Positions 12,789-14,544 of a DNA stretch of 14,544 bases are shown in pieces. Position 1 is the first letter of the stretch; every line of letters begins with the position of its first letter. Source of the DNA: CAZOBJ01 sp964577825 (lineage in GTDB: Bacteria > Planctomycetota > SZUA-567 > JAFGNG01); contig CAZOBJ010000080.1 of NCBI GenBank assembly GCA_964577825.1, forward strand, positions 1 through 14,544, given 5' to 3'. The notes beneath the pieces were generated by a model, which searched no databases, was not told the DNA's origin, and worked only from the letters and a program-made list of their open reading frames with translations. Made by a program: the position numbers and the translations under genes.

Positions 12789-14231
12789 GTGACGGCACAT
12801 TCCACCCCAGGCTCGCCAAAGGTGCTCCGCCTCGGCCGCGGGGCCGCGTTCCCGGCCTCGGTGCTCCTGGCCGCATACGCGATGGCCCTCGTCCACCCGT
12901 GCGCGCGCGAGGCGCGTGCGGCCGAGATCCAGCCCGGCGCGCGGGCGCTCCAGGAGCAGATGATCGAGGCCGCCCGGACCGTGACCCCGGCGGTCGTCAA
13001 CGTCACCGGGGTATACCGGCGCACCGTGTACGTGCTCCCGCGCAGCCCATTCTGGGACTTCTTCGGCCCCTTCGGCGTGGAGCCGCGCGAGCACGAGGCC
13101 ACGAGCTCCGGGAGCGGCGTGATCGTGCGCCGCGAAGAGGACCACGCCATCGTGCTCACGAACGCCCACGTCGTGGCCGACGCGCACGAAGTGCGCGTGC
13201 GCACCGTCGCCGGAGACACGCATCCGGCCGAGGTGCTTGCCGAGGACCCGGACGAGGACCTGGCGGTGCTGCGGATCCCGATGGACGGGGAGCCCGTGAC
13301 CGTGGCCGAGATCGGCGACGCGAACGACCTGCGCGTCGGGCAGTGGGTGCTCGCCATCGGCAACCCCTTCGGCCTGTCGAACACCGTCACCCAGGGGATC
13401 GTGAGCGCCGTGGACCGGGTCCTGCCCGAGGAGAGCCGGTACCGCGACTTCATCCAGACGAGCGCGGCCATCAACCACGGCAACTCGGGCGGGCCGCTGG
13501 TGACCCTAAAGGGCAAGGTGGTGGGCATCAACACCGCGGTCGTCAACCCCACCGCCGGCCGCGGGGGTGCGGCCGCGTTCGCCGGGATCGGCCTGGCCGT
13601 GCCCATGAGCGAGGCGCGACTCGACTCGCTGCTCTCGGCCGGGCGCGTGGCCCGGGTGTCCCTGGGCATCGAGGCCGTCGCCGTGCCCCAGGAGCGGTTC
13701 GCCTCGGGCGGGGTGCTCGTGCAGGCCGTGCGCAACGAGCACGTGCGCGCGGCCGGACTGCGCGCCGGCGACGTGCTCGTGGCCTACAACGGCCGGCCGG
13801 TGCGCACTCCCGCGGATCTGGGCCGGTACCAGGCCGCCACCGAGCCCGGCGACGAGGTGCGCCTGACCGTGCTGCGGGGCGAAGACCGGCGCACGATCAC
13901 GTTCACGGCCAAGGCCGCCGCCGCCCCGCCCGTGAACTGGGCGGGCATCGAGGTGGCGCCCCTCACCGACCGGGCGCGCCGCCGATACGGGTACACCCGC
14001 CGGGCCGCGGGCGTGCTGGTCGAGCGCATCCGCACCGGGTCGCCCGCCTCGCGCACGGCGCTCGGGCCCGGGGACCTTATCATGCGGGTGAACAACGCGC
14101 AGGTGGACGACCCCGAGGCCTTCCACAAGGCCATGAGCCGCGAGCAGGACGCGAACGTCGTGTATCTCATGGCTTACCTGCGCCGCGCGCGCGAGGTGCG
14201 GTTCGTGCGCGTGCGCCGCGAGGAGGAGTGA
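12789..14231 (+). CDS. HtrA/DegP-type periplasmic serine protease with two PDZ domains
   Basis: Degrades or refolds damaged proteins outside the cytoplasm. The GTG at 12789 has GAAGAAGGA just upstream; the product is 480 residues, a normal size. Residues 1-44 look like a signal peptide (basic start, hydrophobic 20-36, likely cleavage after AREARA). The trypsin-like domain has the triad His127 (LTNAHVV), Asp157 (DPDEDLAVL) and Ser233 (GNSGGPL). The residue before GNSGG is His230, where most family members have proline (INPGNSGG). PDZ1 spans about 290-375 and PDZ2 about 383-475, each with a GLRAGDVL- or ALGPGDLI-type ligand loop. It lies 34 bases after leuA on the same strand and is probably co-transcribed, so leucine attenuation might also affect it. 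No separate promoter was recognised. Confidence 0.93.
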   Translation: MTAHSTPGSPKVLRLGRGAAFPASVLLAAYAMALVHPCAREARAAEIQPGARALQEQMIEAARTVTPAVVNVTGVYRRTVYVLPRSPFWDFFGPFGVEPREHEATSSGSGVIVRREEDHAIVLTNAHVVADAHEVRVRTVAGDTHPAEVLAEDPDEDLAVLRIPMDGEPVTVAEIGDANDLRVGQWVLAIGNPFGLSNTVTQGIVSAVDRVLPEESRYRDFIQTSAAINHGNSGGPLVTLKGKVVGINTAVVNPTAGRGGAAAFAGIGLAVPMSEARLDSLLSAGRVARVSLGIEAVAVPQERFASGGVLVQAVRNEHVRAAGLRAGDVLVAYNGRPVRTPADLGRYQAATEPGDEVRLTVLRGEDRRTITFTAKAAAAPPVNWAGIEVAPLTDRARRRYGYTRRAAGVLVERIRTGSPASRTALGPGDLIMRVNNAQVDDPEAFHKAMSREQDANVVYLMAYLRRAREVRFVRVRREEE

Positions 14232-14242
14232 GCGATTCTCCC

Positions 14243-14362
14243 TGCCCTCACCTCAGCCCTCTCCCGAAGGGAGAGGGAATGTGCAGATGCCGCGCGAGAT
14301 GTGCGTAGGGCGCGCACTCGTCCCCCCTCCCTCCGGGACGGGGCGAGGGGGAGGGAGAGGTT
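14243..14362 (+). repeat. Composite palindromic repeat (A then B, forward orientation)
   Basis: Type A has stem CCCTCTCCC (14257-14265), loop GAA, GGGAGAGGG (14269-14277). Type B begins GTCCCCCCTCCCTCCGGGA near 14322 and continues CGAGGGGGAGGGA; its stem is weakened by substitutions relative to 6635-6675. The arrangement and spacing match the module at 6562-6675. Confidence 0.7.
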
Positions 14363-14418
14363 GGTCCGGCGGCGAGGCGGAAGGCTGGGCGAGCGACGAA
14401 TGAGAGCGCACGCACCGT

Positions 14419-14455
14419 CCCGCACCCCAGCCCTCTCCCGGGGGAGAGGGAATGT
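14419..14455 (+). repeat. Palindromic intergenic repeat, type A (extra copy)
   Basis: CCCTCTCCC (14431-14439) and GGGAGAGGG (14442-14450) are separated by two bases, or read as an 8-bp stem with a CGGG loop. The flanks (CACCCCAG before, AATGTG after) match the A element at 14257-14277, which also continues with AATGTG. Confidence 0.7.
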
Positions 14456-14503
14456 GTGGAGGGCGCGCATTCGCGCACCCGCATGTAGAAGACCGGAGGC
14501 CCC

Positions 14504-14544
14504 ATGGACGAACTCGAACTCGTGGACTGGCTGTGTGAGCGCCT
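14504..14544 (+). CDS. Start of a gene cut by the window end; possibly thiamine-monophosphate kinase
   Basis: The ATG at 14504 has GGAGG (14495-14499) five bases upstream. Only 13 codons are visible (MDELELVDWLCER). This start resembles the N-terminus of ThiL, which often begins with an acidic-ELI/ELV pattern, but 13 residues are too few for a call. That a gene starts here is fairly sure; the product is a guess. Confidence 0.5.
   Translation, partial: MDELELVDWLCER

Larger units (their letters stand above)
14232..14503. other. Non-coding gap with palindromic repeats after the HtrA gene
   Basis: The 272 bases hold a forward A-B composite module (14243-14362) and a further A element (14419-14455), but no credible gene, promoter or T-rich terminator. 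GGAGG just before 14504 serves the next gene. The stretch at 14397-14409 is an inverted exact copy of 5590-5602. Confidence 0.75.

Noticed and set aside
10442..13735. Very long minus-strand open frame opposite the leuA and HtrA genes
   Set aside because: It is antisense to two clear genes with intact motifs; stop codons are rare in this GC-rich DNA, and the translation is Arg/Ala/His-rich with no recognisable domain.

Overview
This is a very GC-rich bacterial chromosomal window with ordinary Shine-Dalgarno sites and sigma70-type promoters. Its content is mostly housekeeping: glycine cleavage, lipoylation, riboflavin, leucine synthesis and periplasmic proteolysis. No phage, plasmid, transposase, tRNA, rRNA or CRISPR signal was seen. 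The split P-protein (gcvPA/gcvPB), a Gfo/Idh/MocA dehydrogenase with EVP in place of EKP, a type-2 leuA and palindromic intergenic repeats would fit an uncultured lineage near Planctomycetota/Hydrogenedentota or a deltaproteobacterium-like group. The sequence alone does not settle the phylum.

Layout. Positions 1-5289 hold a plus-strand glycine cleavage operon, gcvT-gcvH-gcvPA-gcvPB, behind a near-consensus promoter; GcvT carries an extra, degenerate N-terminal GcvT-like half. Positions 5290-5920 are non-coding and packed with palindromic repeats, including a 60-bp tandem array and a perfect 17-bp hairpin. Positions 5921-6550 encode a lipoate-protein ligase-like enzyme, which could charge GcvH. 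Positions 6719-10036 are a minus-strand group: a GT-C/PMT-like membrane glycosyltransferase, riboflavin synthase (ribE) and a Gfo/Idh/MocA oxidoreductase. A divergent promoter region (10087-10180) separates it from a small membrane-anchored protein with a possible zinc ribbon (10277-10750).

Next comes a leucine-biosynthesis control region. A 26-codon leader ORF rich in leucine codons (10833-10913) is followed by a strong intrinsic terminator (10944-10975) and then leuA (11057-12754), which is the classical layout of ribosome-mediated attenuation. An HtrA/DegP-type protease (12789-14231) follows leuA closely. Another block of the same palindromic repeats (14243-14455) leads to the first 13 codons of a gene running off the window.

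How the parts work together: gcvT/H/P supply three of the four glycine cleavage proteins (the L-protein, lpd, is not here), and the adjacent ligase plausibly lipoylates GcvH Lys62. The leucine leader senses charged tRNA-Leu to control leuA and perhaps the protease gene behind it. The repeat modules sit only between genes, at operon ends, and may act as transcript-end or mRNA-stability structures.
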